From: JBLXBZ01 sp048265185
Lineage (GTDB): Bacteria; Pseudomonadota; Alphaproteobacteria; Rhizobiales; Stappiaceae
Length of the DNA: 64,000 nucleotides
Reading direction: 5' to 3'
Assembly: GCA_048265185.1 (NCBI GenBank)
Contig: JBLXBZ010000002.1
Coordinates: 685,089-749,088 of the forward strand
Shown: piece after piece, positions 27,816-37,197 of the stretch
How positions within the stretch are numbered: the stretch's first letter is position 1
Layout of the letters: every line of letters begins with the position of its first letter
Made by a program: the position numbers and the translations under genes
Notes under the pieces: model-generated
What the model was told of the DNA's origin: nothing
The model's database searches: none
The model's input: only the letters and a program-made list of their open reading frames with translations

Positions 27816-28793
27816 ATGAGTGTCTTTATTCTCCGCCGATTGATGCAAAGCTCGCTGGTCATGGTTGCCATGGCGATGCTGGTGTTTTTTGGCATTCATC
27901 TTGTCGGCGACCCCGTACAGATGTTCGTTAGTCCAGACATGGACCAGGAAGACGTCGAAAAAGTTGTTCGCGCTCTTGGTCTGGACAAATCTATTTGGGA
28001 ACAGTTCTATCTGTTTCTTAAAGGCGCCGTTCAAGGTGATTTGGGAACGTCGTTCGTATTTGGCGAGCCAGCGCTCAAGCTGATCATCCAGCGCATGCCC
28101 GCCACTCTCGAACTGGCTTTCACAGCTTTGCTGATGTCGGTTTTATTCGGCATTCCGCTTGGGCTTTATGCAGGCTTGAAGCCCGAAAGCCCCGTTTCAA
28201 AAACCATCATGGCAGGGTCCATTCTGGGCTTTTCCCTACCCACGTTTTGGGTTGGGATCATGCTGATTATGGTGTTCGCCGTGATGCTTGGATGGTTGCC
28301 GTCAACCGGACGCGGGGACACGGTTGACGTGCTGGGCGTTCCAGTGTCGTTTCTGACGCTCGATGGTTTAAAGCACTTGATCCTCCCGGCCTTTAACCTG
28401 GCCTTGCTGAAGATTTCGCTGGTGATCCGCTTGACTCGAGCCGGCGCGCGCGAAGCCATCCATATGGATTATATCAAATTCGCACGAGCGAAAGGTCTCT
28501 CCACTCGACGGATCATCATCGTGCATCTCTTAAAGAATATCATGATTCCAGTCGTCACGGTCATGGGGCTTGAGTTTGGATCACTGGTCGCGTTTTCGGT
28601 CGTGACCGAGACGATTTTCGCTTGGCCTGGAATGGGCAAGTTGCTGATTCAATCGATCCAGCAACTAGATCGTCCGGTTATCGTCGCCTACCTGATGATA
28701 ATCGTCTTCCTCTTCGTGGTCATTAATCTGATCGTCGATATTCTGTATTCGCTTCTGGATCCGCGCGTGCGGCTTTCCGATCGCGGCGCTTGA
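27816..28793 (+). CDS. Dpp-type ABC transporter permease (DppB family)
   Basis: 325 residues from ATG 27816 (MSVFILRRLMQ), the conserved start of DppB-like permeases; an in-frame ATG 33 codons earlier gives a non-homologous extension. About six membrane helices. The permease loop AREAIHMDYIKFARAKGLSTRRI (residues about 211-233) is the ATPase-contact motif of the BPD_transp_1 domain. It forms the channel with the DppC-type partner, which starts 10 bases after this gene ends. Confidence 0.93.
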   Translation: MSVFILRRLMQSSLVMVAMAMLVFFGIHLVGDPVQMFVSPDMDQEDVEKVVRALGLDKSIWEQFYLFLKGAVQGDLGTSFVFGEPALKLIIQRMPATLELAFTALLMSVLFGIPLGLYAGLKPESPVSKTIMAGSILGFSLPTFWVGIMLIMVFAVMLGWLPSTGRGDTVDVLGVPVSFLTLDGLKHLILPAFNLALLKISLVIRLTRAGAREAIHMDYIKFARAKGLSTRRIIIVHLLKNIMIPVVTVMGLEFGSLVAFSVVTETIFAWPGMGKLLIQSIQQLDRPVIVAYLMIIVFLFVVINLIVDILYSLLDPRVRLSDRGA

Positions 28794-28803
28794 GGAGCAT
28801 CCC

Positions 28804-29727
28804 ATGACCGCATCAAACATTCCGGTGGTGGCGGACACCACCAAACCCAGCTCCGAAGAGACGCCCTTTGGCCGTTTCGTCAAGGATTTCGTCTCAAGCC
28901 GCATAGCGGCGGCTGGATTGGTTACATTTCTATTGATTGTATGCGTGGCGGTGCTCGCGCCGTGGATCGCGCCGCAAAATCCATATGACCTTGCGCAAGT
29001 CTCCATTATGGACGCGCGTATGCCACCTGGATCAGAATCCTTCGATGGCTATACATTTTGGCTGGGAACCGACGGCGCCGGTCGTGATTTGTTCTCTGCA
29101 ATTCTTTATGGGCTGCGCATTTCGCTTTCTGTTGGCCTGATGTCCGGCGTGATCGCAATGATCGTTGGCATGATGGTGGGGTTGAGCGCGGCTTACGCCG
29201 GCGGCCGCACCGAAACGCTCATCATGCGAGTGGTGGATCTTCAGCTTTCGTTGCCCGCCGTTCTTATCGCGCTTATTCTACTCGCGGTGTTGGGCAAGGG
29301 GATCGATAAGATCATCATCGCGTTGGTGGTGGCGCAATGGGCCTATTATGCGCGCACAATCCGCGCCTCCGCCCTGGTGGAGCGTCGCAAAGAATATGTC
29401 GAGGCCGCAGCGTGTCTTGGCATCAAACATTCGCGCATAATGTTTCGCCATATCCTGCCTAACTGCCTGCCGCCAATCATTGTGGTCGCGACCGTGCAAA
29501 CCGCGCACGCCATTGCGCTTGAAGCCACCTTGTCATTTTTGGGCGTCGGTTTGCCTGTGACGGAACCGTCGCTGGGTCTGCTGATCTCCAATGGATTTGA
29601 ATATATGCTGTCAGGCAAATACTGGATTGCGGCGTTCCCAGGTGTGGCGTTGTTGATCACGATTGTTTCGATCAATCTGGTCGGGGATCAGCTCCGCGAC
29701 GTTCTCAACCCGCGCCTGCAGAAGTGA
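28804..29727 (+). CDS. Dpp-type ABC transporter permease (DppC family)
   Basis: 307 residues. An N-terminal cytoplasmic stretch of about 30 residues precedes the first helix, as in DppC/OppC proteins. LGTDGAGRDLFSAILYG near residue 85 and the loop KEYVEAAACLGIKHSRIMFRH near 195-215 are characteristic. A GAGGAG ribosome site is present. It completes the inner-membrane channel for the importer at 26010-31728. Confidence 0.94.
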   Translation: MTASNIPVVADTTKPSSEETPFGRFVKDFVSSRIAAAGLVTFLLIVCVAVLAPWIAPQNPYDLAQVSIMDARMPPGSESFDGYTFWLGTDGAGRDLFSAILYGLRISLSVGLMSGVIAMIVGMMVGLSAAYAGGRTETLIMRVVDLQLSLPAVLIALILLAVLGKGIDKIIIALVVAQWAYYARTIRASALVERRKEYVEAAACLGIKHSRIMFRHILPNCLPPIIVVATVQTAHAIALEATLSFLGVGLPVTEPSLGLLISNGFEYMLSGKYWIAAFPGVALLITIVSINLVGDQLRDVLNPRLQK

Positions 29728-29737
29728 GGAGAGGCTT

Positions 29738-30727
29738 ATGACCAATATTCCGACACTTCAGGTTACGGATCTGAAAACACATTTCTTCACCCGCGCCGGC
29801 GTCGCCAAAGCTGTGGATGGCGTTTCTTTTTCGGTCAACAAAGGCGAAGTCCTTGGTTTGGTGGGAGAGAGCGGCTCGGGTAAAACCGTTACAGGATTCT
29901 CAATCATGGGATTGGTGGATGCGCCGGGGAAAATCGTCTCCGGCTCCATTAAGCTCAACGGCGAGGAGTTGGTGGGGAAAAGCCAAGAAGATTTGCGCAG
30001 CTATCGGGGCAAGAAGGTCGCCATGATCTTTCAGGACCCGATGATGACGCTGAATCCGGTTTTGCGTGTCGACACGCAGATGATCGAGACAATTCTCGCT
30101 CATGACGACGTGTCGAAAGAAGTGGCGCGTAATCGCAGCCGTGAGGCTTTGGTGAAGGTTGGCATTCCGGCTCCGGATGAGCGCTTGATGTCTTATCCGC
30201 ATCAGTTCTCCGGCGGAATGAGGCAGCGTGTGGCTATCGCCATCGCGTTGTTGCACGAACCTGAATTGATTGTCGCCGATGAGCCTACTACGGCTTTGGA
30301 CGTGACCATTCAGGCGCAAATTTTGTCGGAGATGCAAAAACTATGCGCGGAAACCGGTCTGGCCATGATTTGGGTCACCCATGATCTGGCGGTCGTTGGC
30401 GGATTGGCTGATAAAATTGCGGTTATGTATGCCGGGCGCGTCGTTGAGGACGGGCCAATCGACAGCGTCTTGGACGCGCCTATCCATCCTTACACAAAAG
30501 GGTTGATTGGCTCGATTCCCAGTCATAACCGGCGGGGAGAGCCTTTGGCTCAGATCCCGGGAATGACGCCGTCCTTGTTGAAGTTGCCAGCTGGCTGCGC
30601 TTTCGCCGCCAGATGCGCGCGCAGTGACGCGACTTGCGAGCAAATGCCAGAGCTTAAGTCTTATCCTGTGGGACGCAATGCACGTTGTCACCATCCTCAT
30701 CTTATTGGCGCGGAGGCCGAACTGTGA
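29738..30727 (+). CDS. Dpp-type ABC transporter ATP-binding protein (DppD family)
   Basis: 329 residues from ATG 29738, with a gaggagagg site 5 bases upstream. Walker A GESGSGKT near 42-49, signature FSGGMRQR near 158, Walker [12 protein letters not shown] near 178 and switch VTHDLAVV near 211. The C-terminal oligopeptide/dipeptide extension with CAFAARCARSDATC holds cysteines that in this family bind an iron-sulfur cluster. It overlaps the next ATPase gene by 4 bases (GTGA). Confidence 0.94.
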   Translation: MTNIPTLQVTDLKTHFFTRAGVAKAVDGVSFSVNKGEVLGLVGESGSGKTVTGFSIMGLVDAPGKIVSGSIKLNGEELVGKSQEDLRSYRGKKVAMIFQDPMMTLNPVLRVDTQMIETILAHDDVSKEVARNRSREALVKVGIPAPDERLMSYPHQFSGGMRQRVAIAIALLHEPELIVADEPTTALDVTIQAQILSEMQKLCAETGLAMIWVTHDLAVVGGLADKIAVMYAGRVVEDGPIDSVLDAPIHPYTKGLIGSIPSHNRRGEPLAQIPGMTPSLLKLPAGCAFAARCARSDATCEQMPELKSYPVGRNARCHHPHLIGAEAEL

Positions 30728-31728
30728 GCACTCAGCAAGAGCCGCCTATCATTCAGCTTGAGAATGTATCCAAGCGTTTCGTCAAAAAGCTCGACGCGGC
30801 AGAGAAAATCGTCAATGTTTTTGGCGGAGATCGTGTGGAAGAAATCGTTCACGCCGTGGATAAAGTCAATCTTGGCGTCACTGAAGGCGAGGTCGTGGGG
30901 CTTGTCGGTGAAAGTGGCTGCGGCAAGTCGACCCTTGGCCGCGTCGTGGCGGGAATTCACCCCGCCACCGAGGGCAAGCTTTATTGGCGCGGGCGTGACA
31001 TCACCGCGGGCGACGTTGATTTCAAGAATTCGAAATTGAAAATCCAGATGATTTTTCAAGACCCCATGTCATCCCTTAACCCCAGAATGCGGGTGTCGGA
31101 CATCGTGGGGGAGGCGCCACGCGTTCATGGATTGATTTCGGCGAAAGATCAGTCGTCCTACGTTGAGGAAACGCTGCTTAAAGTCGGGTTGGACCCTTCT
31201 TATAAAGATCGTTACCCTCATCAGTTTTCCGGTGGACAGCGTCAACGCGTAGGCATTGCGCGGGCGCTGGCGGTTAATCCTGAGTTCTTGGTCTGCGATG
31301 AATCCGTCGCTGCTCTGGATGTTTCAATCCAGGCGCAGGTGCTCAATCTGTTCATGAAGCTGCGTGAAGACTTGGGGTTAACCTATCTCTTCATCAGCCA
31401 TGATCTTGGCGTGGTGGAGCATTTGTCTGACCGGGTCGTGATCATGTATCTTGGCCGGGTTGTGGAGACTGCGCCTACAGGCGAGCTGTTTGAAAAACCC
31501 AACCACCCATATACTCAAGCGTTGCTAGCGGAAATTCCGCGCATCGACACCCGTAAACGGGTTTTCAAACCGGTGAAAGGGGAGATCCCGTCGCCGCTCA
31601 ATCCACCTTCCGGTTGTCATTTTCATCCGCGTTGCCCATTTGCAATGGAGCGCTGTCGTGTTGAGGCGCCGATGTTGAAAGAGATTGCGCCCGGACGGCA
31701 TTCGTCCTGCCATTTGAACGACGCGTGA
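30724..31728 (+). CDS. Dpp-type ABC transporter ATP-binding protein (DppF family)
   Basis: 334 residues from GTG 30724, whose start codon overlaps the stop of the previous gene; this coupling decides the start. Walker A GESGCGKS near 66-73, signature FSGGQRQR near 170, Walker B LVCDESVAALD near 190 (Ser where Pro is usual) and switch ISHDLGVVEH near 223. The C-terminal extension has CHFHPRCPFAMERC. It is the second ATPase of the importer. Confidence 0.94.
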   Translation: MSTQQEPPIIQLENVSKRFVKKLDAAEKIVNVFGGDRVEEIVHAVDKVNLGVTEGEVVGLVGESGCGKSTLGRVVAGIHPATEGKLYWRGRDITAGDVDFKNSKLKIQMIFQDPMSSLNPRMRVSDIVGEAPRVHGLISAKDQSSYVEETLLKVGLDPSYKDRYPHQFSGGQRQRVGIARALAVNPEFLVCDESVAALDVSIQAQVLNLFMKLREDLGLTYLFISHDLGVVEHLSDRVVIMYLGRVVETAPTGELFEKPNHPYTQALLAEIPRIDTRKRVFKPVKGEIPSPLNPPSGCHFHPRCPFAMERCRVEAPMLKEIAPGRHSSCHLNDA

Positions 31729-31749
31729 CGATTTCAAGGAGCGGTGGGA

Positions 31750-32622
31750 ATGAGTATTGATTTTCCGAAAAGCGCGACGGATCTTTTTGAAGTCCGTCTG
31801 CCGGATGAGCTGCGGGCGCCATTGGCGCTCGACAGTCCGCACTCCGGAGAAGTTTATCCGCTGGAGTTCAAGCCGGCGCAACCGCCGCAGCGATACCGGG
31901 GCGCGGTTGACATGTATGTGGACGAGCTGTTCGGGGCGGCGCCGTCTCTTGGTCTGCCGCTACTCGCCTGTGAGTTTCCGCGTATTTTTTGCGACGTGAA
32001 TCGTGCGGCAAACGATCTGGACCCGTCCACCATCGACGGGGTTCCGGCAATGGTCCTTGAGCCGGGGGAAAAGGCGCGCTACGGCAAAGGCGTGATCTGG
32101 ATGGCGACGCCTCCAGACGGCGCGCCGCTTTATGACAAGCTGGTCACGGCGCAAGAAGTGGAGGATCGGGTTGAGCGTTATTGGCGCCCTTATCACCGTG
32201 CGCTGGCGCAAATGCTGAACGCTCTTCATGAGCGGTATGGAGCGGCGTATCATCTGGACTTGCATTCCATGCAGGAGCGGTCAAACCAGATGCATTCGGA
32301 GGCGGTGGGCTCCATACGACCTGATATTGTGCTGTCGGACCGGGAAGGAACAACGGCCTCAGCCAATTATCTTCAGGCGGCGAAAGGCGCTCTGGAGAGA
32401 GCGGGCTTCGATGTTCGCGTGAACGATCCGTACAAGGGCGCCGAACTGGTTCGCGTGTGCGGTCGTCCTGCTGAAGACTATCATTCGTTGCAAATTGAAG
32501 TGAACCGCCGACTTTACATGAACGGCGAGACTTTCGCTAAGAATGAGCTGTTCGACGACACGCAGGCGCGCTTGACGAAAGTTCTGCGCGACATACGTGA
32601 TTGGGTCGCCGCGCAGGCCTGA
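31750..32622 (+). CDS. N-formylglutamate amidohydrolase family protein
   Basis: 290 residues; ATG 31750 lies 8 bases after an AAGGAG site, better than the GTG at 31744. Family motifs are DSPHSGEVYP near residue 28, FPRIFCDVNRAANDLDP near 75-91, YHLDLHSM near 167 and EVNRRLYM near 250. These supply the zinc ligands and substrate contacts of N-formylglutamate deformylase (HutG type), which yields glutamate and formate. No other hut genes are nearby. It is the last gene of the Dpp-type importer operon, so it probably acts on the imported compound, an N-formyl or other N-acyl amino acid. Confidence 0.88.
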   Translation: MSIDFPKSATDLFEVRLPDELRAPLALDSPHSGEVYPLEFKPAQPPQRYRGAVDMYVDELFGAAPSLGLPLLACEFPRIFCDVNRAANDLDPSTIDGVPAMVLEPGEKARYGKGVIWMATPPDGAPLYDKLVTAQEVEDRVERYWRPYHRALAQMLNALHERYGAAYHLDLHSMQERSNQMHSEAVGSIRPDIVLSDREGTTASANYLQAAKGALERAGFDVRVNDPYKGAELVRVCGRPAEDYHSLQIEVNRRLYMNGETFAKNELFDDTQARLTKVLRDIRDWVAAQA

Positions 32623-32623
32623 T

Positions 32624-33526
32624 TTATTTGGAATCGGACCATAGCCAGGCGGCGCCGCGCACGCCTGAGCTATCGCCGTGTTTGGCCTTGCGTATGGGCG
32701 TGTCATAATGGTCCGAGAAAACATATGGGGACATGGCGGCGGGCAAGTCCTGATAAAGTTCCGTGACGTTGGACATGCCGCCCCCCAGCACGATCACATC
32801 CGCGTCGATGAGGTTGGCTGAGAGCGCCAGGGCGCGCCCAAGACGGCTCACATATCTTTGGTAGACGCTGTTGGCCGTCTCGTCGCCGGCTCTCTTCAGT
32901 TCGATGATTTGCTGCCCCTTCAGGGCGACGCCGCTGGATTCGCGGTAATCCAGCTCAAAGCCCGTCCCCGAACACAACAGGTCAATGACGCCGTGGTGAC
33001 CGGTCCAGTTTTTTGGTCCGGGAAACTCCTGCACGCTCATCCATGGTACGGGGATATTGCCCCATTCGCCTGCTATTCCATTGGCGCCGCGATTGGCTTT
33101 GCCATTGATCGCGAGACCTGAGCCGCAGCCGGTGCCGATGATGATTGCGTGGACGAGACGCGCGCCGGCCGCCGCGCCGTCGGCTGCTTCCGACACCGCA
33201 AGGCAATTGGCGTCGTTTTCTATGCGCACCGCTCGTCCCAACGCGGCTTCAATGTCCTTGTCCAGCGGCTTGCCGTTCATCCAGGTGGAGTTGGCGTTTT
33301 TGACGAGACCGGTGGCGGGTGAGATGGAGCCGGGAATGCCAATGCCGACGGTTCCTTGTTCCCCGGTTGCGCTTTCCGCCGCGGCGACCAGCTCCACCAC
33401 CGCGCGCACGCAGGCTGGGTAATCATCGCGCGGAGTTGGCGCGCGCTTGCGAAACGCTTCGTCTCCTTCGCTCGATAAGGCGATAATCTCCATTTTGGTG
33501 CCGCCCCAATCGATCCCTAGCCGCAT
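32624..33526 (-). CDS. ROK family sugar kinase, Mak (fructokinase)-like
   Basis: 300 residues from ATG 33526 (MRLGIDWGGTK), with GGAG upstream. The ATP phosphate motif DWGGTK is at residues 5-10, GIGIPGSI near 77, and the catalytic Asp is in ENDANCLA near 112. The C-terminal half (VIVLGGGMSNV, then RKAKHGDSSGVRGAAWLW) closely follows E. coli Mak. The zinc-binding C-x-C-x4-C motif of ROK proteins is lost: the matching stretch reads NWTGHHGVIDLLCSGTGF, with Asn, Thr and Val at the cysteine positions. It would phosphorylate a hexose such as fructose or mannose. It is first described on the minus strand before the Opp-type importer and shares its direction, 19 bases downstream of the dual ATPase, so it may be part of that operon. 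Confidence 0.87.
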   Translation of the reverse strand: MRLGIDWGGTKMEIIALSSEGDEAFRKRAPTPRDDYPACVRAVVELVAAAESATGEQGTVGIGIPGSISPATGLVKNANSTWMNGKPLDKDIEAALGRAVRIENDANCLAVSEAADGAAAGARLVHAIIIGTGCGSGLAINGKANRGANGIAGEWGNIPVPWMSVQEFPGPKNWTGHHGVIDLLCSGTGFELDYRESSGVALKGQQIIELKRAGDETANSVYQRYVSRLGRALALSANLIDADVIVLGGGMSNVTELYQDLPAAMSPYVFSDHYDTPIRKAKHGDSSGVRGAAWLWSDSK

Positions 33527-33545
33527 GCGTTTTGCTCCATGTTCG

Positions 33546-35207
33546 TTAGATGGACGGCGCGAGGCCGGCCTTGCGTTCGCGTTTGGCTCGCCTTTTGATC
33601 GCCGCGTCAAGACTTGGCGCCGCCGCCACCAATAAACGCGTATAGGGATGGCGTGGTTTGTCTAGAACTTGCGTCGTTTCCCCTTGTTCCACGATCTTGC
33701 CGCCGCTCATGACCATGACGTGATCGGTGATGGCGCGCACAATGGAAAGGTCATGAGATATGAAGAGATATGCCAGTCCAAAGCGTTCGCGTAGTTCGGC
33801 TAGAAGATCTAGAACCTGCGCGCGAACGGAAACGTCTAGCGCCGAAACGGGCTCGTCGGCGACGATCAGCTTTGGCCGGGTGGTCAGCGCTCTGGCGATG
33901 GCGATGCGCTGGCGCTGTCCGCCGGAGAACTCATGAGGGTATTTTTCACCGTCCGCGGCGGTAAGCCCAACGGCTTCCAGTACCTCGTCAACGCGTTTGC
34001 GCCGATCCCGAGCGTTGAGTTCTTCGCGTAGCAAATACATAGGTTCGTCAATGACCCGATGCACCGGGTGACGTGGATTGAAGCTGCCGTAAGGGTCCTG
34101 AAAAACCACTTGCACCGCGCGGCGTACGGCGGCGCGATGCGCATTTTTCAAGCTGTAAGGGTTTTGGCCAAGAATTTGAACGCCGCCGCTTTGCGCTGGC
34201 TCCAGTCCTAAAATCGTGCGGGCGAGCGTGGATTTACCGCTGCCGCTTTCGCCCACCAAGCCAAGGGTTTGTCCGGGAAAAATATCGAAACTGACTTTAT
34301 CTACGGCCCGAAAATGAGGACGCGGGCCGAAAAGGCTTTTTCGCGGTAGAGCGTAGTCGCGCACCAAGTCGCGTACTTGCAATAACGCTTGGCCTTGAGC
34401 GGTTTTTTGTTCTGATATGACAGACCGTAGTCGTTTGGGCGTATGAACGGAGGCGTTGAACAGCGCCTTCGAATAGGGGTGAGTTAGCGTTTTGAACAAA
34501 TGGCCCGTTGGGCCTGTCTCCACAATCTCGCCGTCGCGCATTATGGCGACGCGATCGGCCATATCCGCGACCACCGCCAGATCGTGGCTGATCAGCAGTA
34601 GGGACATGTCGTCCTTTTTGACGATTTCCTTGATCAGAGCCAGAATTTGCGCCTGAATTGTAACGTCGAGCGCCGTTGTCGGCTCGTCAGCTATAAGGAG
34701 CTTTGGTTTGCAGGCGATGGCTATGGCGAGCACCACACGCTGGCGTTGTCCGCCTGACAGTTGGTGTGGGTAGCGGCTTGGAGAGTGGCGATCCGGTGAA
34801 AGACCGACGCGCTCTAATAGCCGCTTGGCGCGGGACATTGCTTCGCCGCGCGACAGGCGTAAATGCCAGATCATACTTTCCATGACCTGATCGCCGATGG
34901 TTTTCACCGGATTGAGCGCGGTCATAGGCTCTTGAAACACCATGCCGATCTGATGGCCGCGCAAGGCGCTCATGGTTTTTTCATCCGCTCCAAGAAGCTC
35001 TTGCTTCCGAAAGCGGATCGAGCCGCTCGCCGCGCCGCCCTCCGCCATAAGCTGCATGACGGCCAACGCCATCTGGGATTTTCCGGAGCCGCTTTCTCCC
35101 ACAAGGCCAAGCGTCTCCCCTCGCTTGATGGAGAGCGAAACACCTCGCAGAATTGGCGCGCCATTGATTGACGTGGTCAGCTCGTCAACTGTCAACAGAG
35201 CGCTCAT
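33546..35207 (-). CDS. Fused double ATP-binding protein of Opp-type ABC importer
   Basis: 553 residues with two complete ATPase domains in one chain, as in YejF and GsiA. Domain 1 (about 1-260) has [17 protein letters not shown] and [11 protein letters not shown]; domain 2 (about 275-540) has [17 protein letters not shown] and [11 protein letters not shown]. Both have switch histidines (ISHDL). This single protein powers the permeases at 35204-37023, with which it overlaps by 4 bases. The binding-protein gene lies apart at 38494-39993. Substrates of this class include peptides, glutathione and muropeptides. Confidence 0.93.
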   Translation of the reverse strand: MSALLTVDELTTSINGAPILRGVSLSIKRGETLGLVGESGSGKSQMALAVMQLMAEGGAASGSIRFRKQELLGADEKTMSALRGHQIGMVFQEPMTALNPVKTIGDQVMESMIWHLRLSRGEAMSRAKRLLERVGLSPDRHSPSRYPHQLSGGQRQRVVLAIAIACKPKLLIADEPTTALDVTIQAQILALIKEIVKKDDMSLLLISHDLAVVADMADRVAIMRDGEIVETGPTGHLFKTLTHPYSKALFNASVHTPKRLRSVISEQKTAQGQALLQVRDLVRDYALPRKSLFGPRPHFRAVDKVSFDIFPGQTLGLVGESGSGKSTLARTILGLEPAQSGGVQILGQNPYSLKNAHRAAVRRAVQVVFQDPYGSFNPRHPVHRVIDEPMYLLREELNARDRRKRVDEVLEAVGLTAADGEKYPHEFSGGQRQRIAIARALTTRPKLIVADEPVSALDVSVRAQVLDLLAELRERFGLAYLFISHDLSIVRAITDHVMVMSGGKIVEQGETTQVLDKPRHPYTRLLVAAAPSLDAAIKRRAKRERKAGLAPSI

Positions 35208-36079
35208 CCGACCCTCCGTCGCAATTTTGGGTCAAGAAGATCACGCAGGCCGTCGCCCAGAAGGTTCAGGGCAAGCACCGTTATGATGATCGCAAGACCG
35301 GGATAAATCGCAAGCTGCGGGGCGATCGACATCATGGTTTGCGCTTCATTCAACATTCTTCCCCAAGAGGCTAACGGTGGTTGAGCCCCTAAGCCAACGT
35401 AGGATAAGCCAGCCTCAGCCAATACGCCAAGGGAGAACTGAATAGTTCCCTGAACGATCAGCAGATTGGCGATATTGGGTAAAATATGCTCGGTGGTTAT
35501 GCGCAGCTCGCTCTTGCCTGCGACGCGGGCGGCTAGAATGAATTCACGTGTCTTGATGGCGAGGGCTCCGCCGCGCGCGACGCGGGCGAAAACCGGAATA
35601 TTGAAAATTCCAATTGCAAGAATTGCGTTGAGCGCGCCGGGGCCGAAAATAGCGGTGATCATCACGGCGGAAAGCAAAGCGGGAAAAGCGAAAATCAAAT
35701 CGTTGAAGCGCATAACGCTTTCGTCGAGCAAGCCGCCACGGGTCGCGGCGATCAAGCCTAATGGAACGCCGACGAGAATGCCTATGCTCGCCGCCACGAG
35801 GGCTACCGCGATTGAGGTGCGCGCGCCGACCATCAGCATCGACAACATGTCGCGGCCATATTGATCCGTGCCCAGAAGATGCGCCCATGAAGAGCCTTGC
35901 AACCGGTTGGCGATATTTAGATCATTAATAGGATAGGGCGTCCAAACGAAGGAGACCAGCGCCATCAGAAGTATGGACGTGATCACCGACGCGCCGATCA
36001 TGAAGGCGCGGGAGCGCATGATGCGTCCGATGGGGCGGGTGTAATGTGAAGCGGGCGTATTGGTGACGGGCGTGTTCAT
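35204..36079 (-). CDS. Opp-type ABC transporter permease (DppC family)
   Basis: 291 residues. A short cytoplasmic N-terminus, then about six helices. LLGTDQYGRDMLSMLM near residue 70 and TREFILAARVAGKSELRITTEH near 180-200 are the family marks of DppC-like permeases. A GGAGG site precedes ATG 36079. It overlaps both neighbours by 4 bases, so three genes are translated as a unit: DppB-type, DppC-type, then the double ATPase. Confidence 0.93.
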   Translation of the reverse strand: MNTPVTNTPASHYTRPIGRIMRSRAFMIGASVITSILLMALVSFVWTPYPINDLNIANRLQGSSWAHLLGTDQYGRDMLSMLMVGARTSIAVALVAASIGILVGVPLGLIAATRGGLLDESVMRFNDLIFAFPALLSAVMITAIFGPGALNAILAIGIFNIPVFARVARGGALAIKTREFILAARVAGKSELRITTEHILPNIANLLIVQGTIQFSLGVLAEAGLSYVGLGAQPPLASWGRMLNEAQTMMSIAPQLAIYPGLAIIITVLALNLLGDGLRDLLDPKLRRRVG

Positions 36080-37023
36080 GAACGCCTCCTTAGTCGCGGA
36101 TCCACCGCCGCATAGGCGATGTCGATCAGGAGCGTCACCACTATTACCGCGGCGACAAGCAAAATGACGACGCTTTTCACGACAATCAAATCGCGTTGAC
36201 TAACTGCTTGAAAAACTAATCGGCCCAAGCCTGGGAGATAAAATACGTTTTCTATGATGATGGCGCCGGTGATGAGGAAAGAGAATTGCAGGCCAAGGAT
36301 CGTTAGCACGGGAATCATGGCGTTTTTCACCGCGTGACGCCAGAGCGTCGCGCGTCGTGTCAGCCCCTTGGCGCGCGCCGTGCGAATATAGTCCTCATGC
36401 AATACGTCAATTATGGCTGAACGCATCACGCGGGCGAGAATGGAGGCTTGAGGCAGGGCGAGAGCGACGGCGGGTAGGATGAGCGCTTGTAGCGCTGGCC
36501 ACAGGCCGGCGTCCCATCCGGGAAAGCCGCCGGAAGGCAGTAACTGCAAGGTGACGGCGAAGATGAAAACAAGCAATATGGCGAACCAGAAATTGGGTAT
36601 GGCGACGCCGATTTGGGTCAGGATCATTAAACTGGTGTCAGGCGCGCGTCCGCGGCGGCTGGCGGCGAATATGCCGGCTGGAAAAGCGATGAGGACCGAT
36701 AGCGCGAGCGAAATCGCGGCAAGCGGCAGCGTGATTGCAAGCCTGTCGCTAATCAGCTCCATCACGGGCACGTCGTAGGTGTAACTCACCCCAAGGTCTC
36801 CGTGAAGAAATCCGCCAATCCATGCAAGATAGCGATTGAGCGGAGATTGATTAAGCCCCATTTGCTCGCGTAGCGCCGCAAGAGTGTCTTCTCGCGCTTC
36901 AACCCCCAGCATTAATTGCGCCGGGTCGCCGGGCAAAATCTCCAAAAGGAGAAAAACCACCGCTGACGCGATGAGAAGCGTGGCGAGAAGACTACATAGG
37001 CGTTTCAAACAATAAACGATCAT
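36076..37023 (-). CDS. Opp-type ABC transporter permease (DppB family)
   Basis: 315 residues with about six membrane helices. N-terminal LKRLCSLLATLLIASAVVFLL and LEILPGDPAQLML are the DppB-family start. The ATPase-contact loop IDVLHEDYIRTARAKGLTRR is near residues 205-224. It is the first gene of the importer unit that runs minus-ward to 33546, and is divergent from a lytic transglycosylase gene 174 bases away, a spacing that allows shared control. Confidence 0.93.
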   Translation of the reverse strand: MIVYCLKRLCSLLATLLIASAVVFLLLEILPGDPAQLMLGVEAREDTLAALREQMGLNQSPLNRYLAWIGGFLHGDLGVSYTYDVPVMELISDRLAITLPLAAISLALSVLIAFPAGIFAASRRGRAPDTSLMILTQIGVAIPNFWFAILLVFIFAVTLQLLPSGGFPGWDAGLWPALQALILPAVALALPQASILARVMRSAIIDVLHEDYIRTARAKGLTRRATLWRHAVKNAMIPVLTILGLQFSFLITGAIIIENVFYLPGLGRLVFQAVSQRDLIVVKSVVILLVAAVIVVTLLIDIAYAAVDPRLRRRS

Positions 37024-37197
37024 TTGCAGAACCTAGTGGGCGGAAGAGGGCGGCGCAATGCATATGGTGTCCGGGCCTGATCCACCACGGGAATTTTACA
37101 CGAACTTCATTCGCGCAAGTGAAGACTAATCGTATTTGAAGAGATAAACGTGGCATATTGCGAATATATTTATCGTCACTGATTGGGAAGTTTGGTC

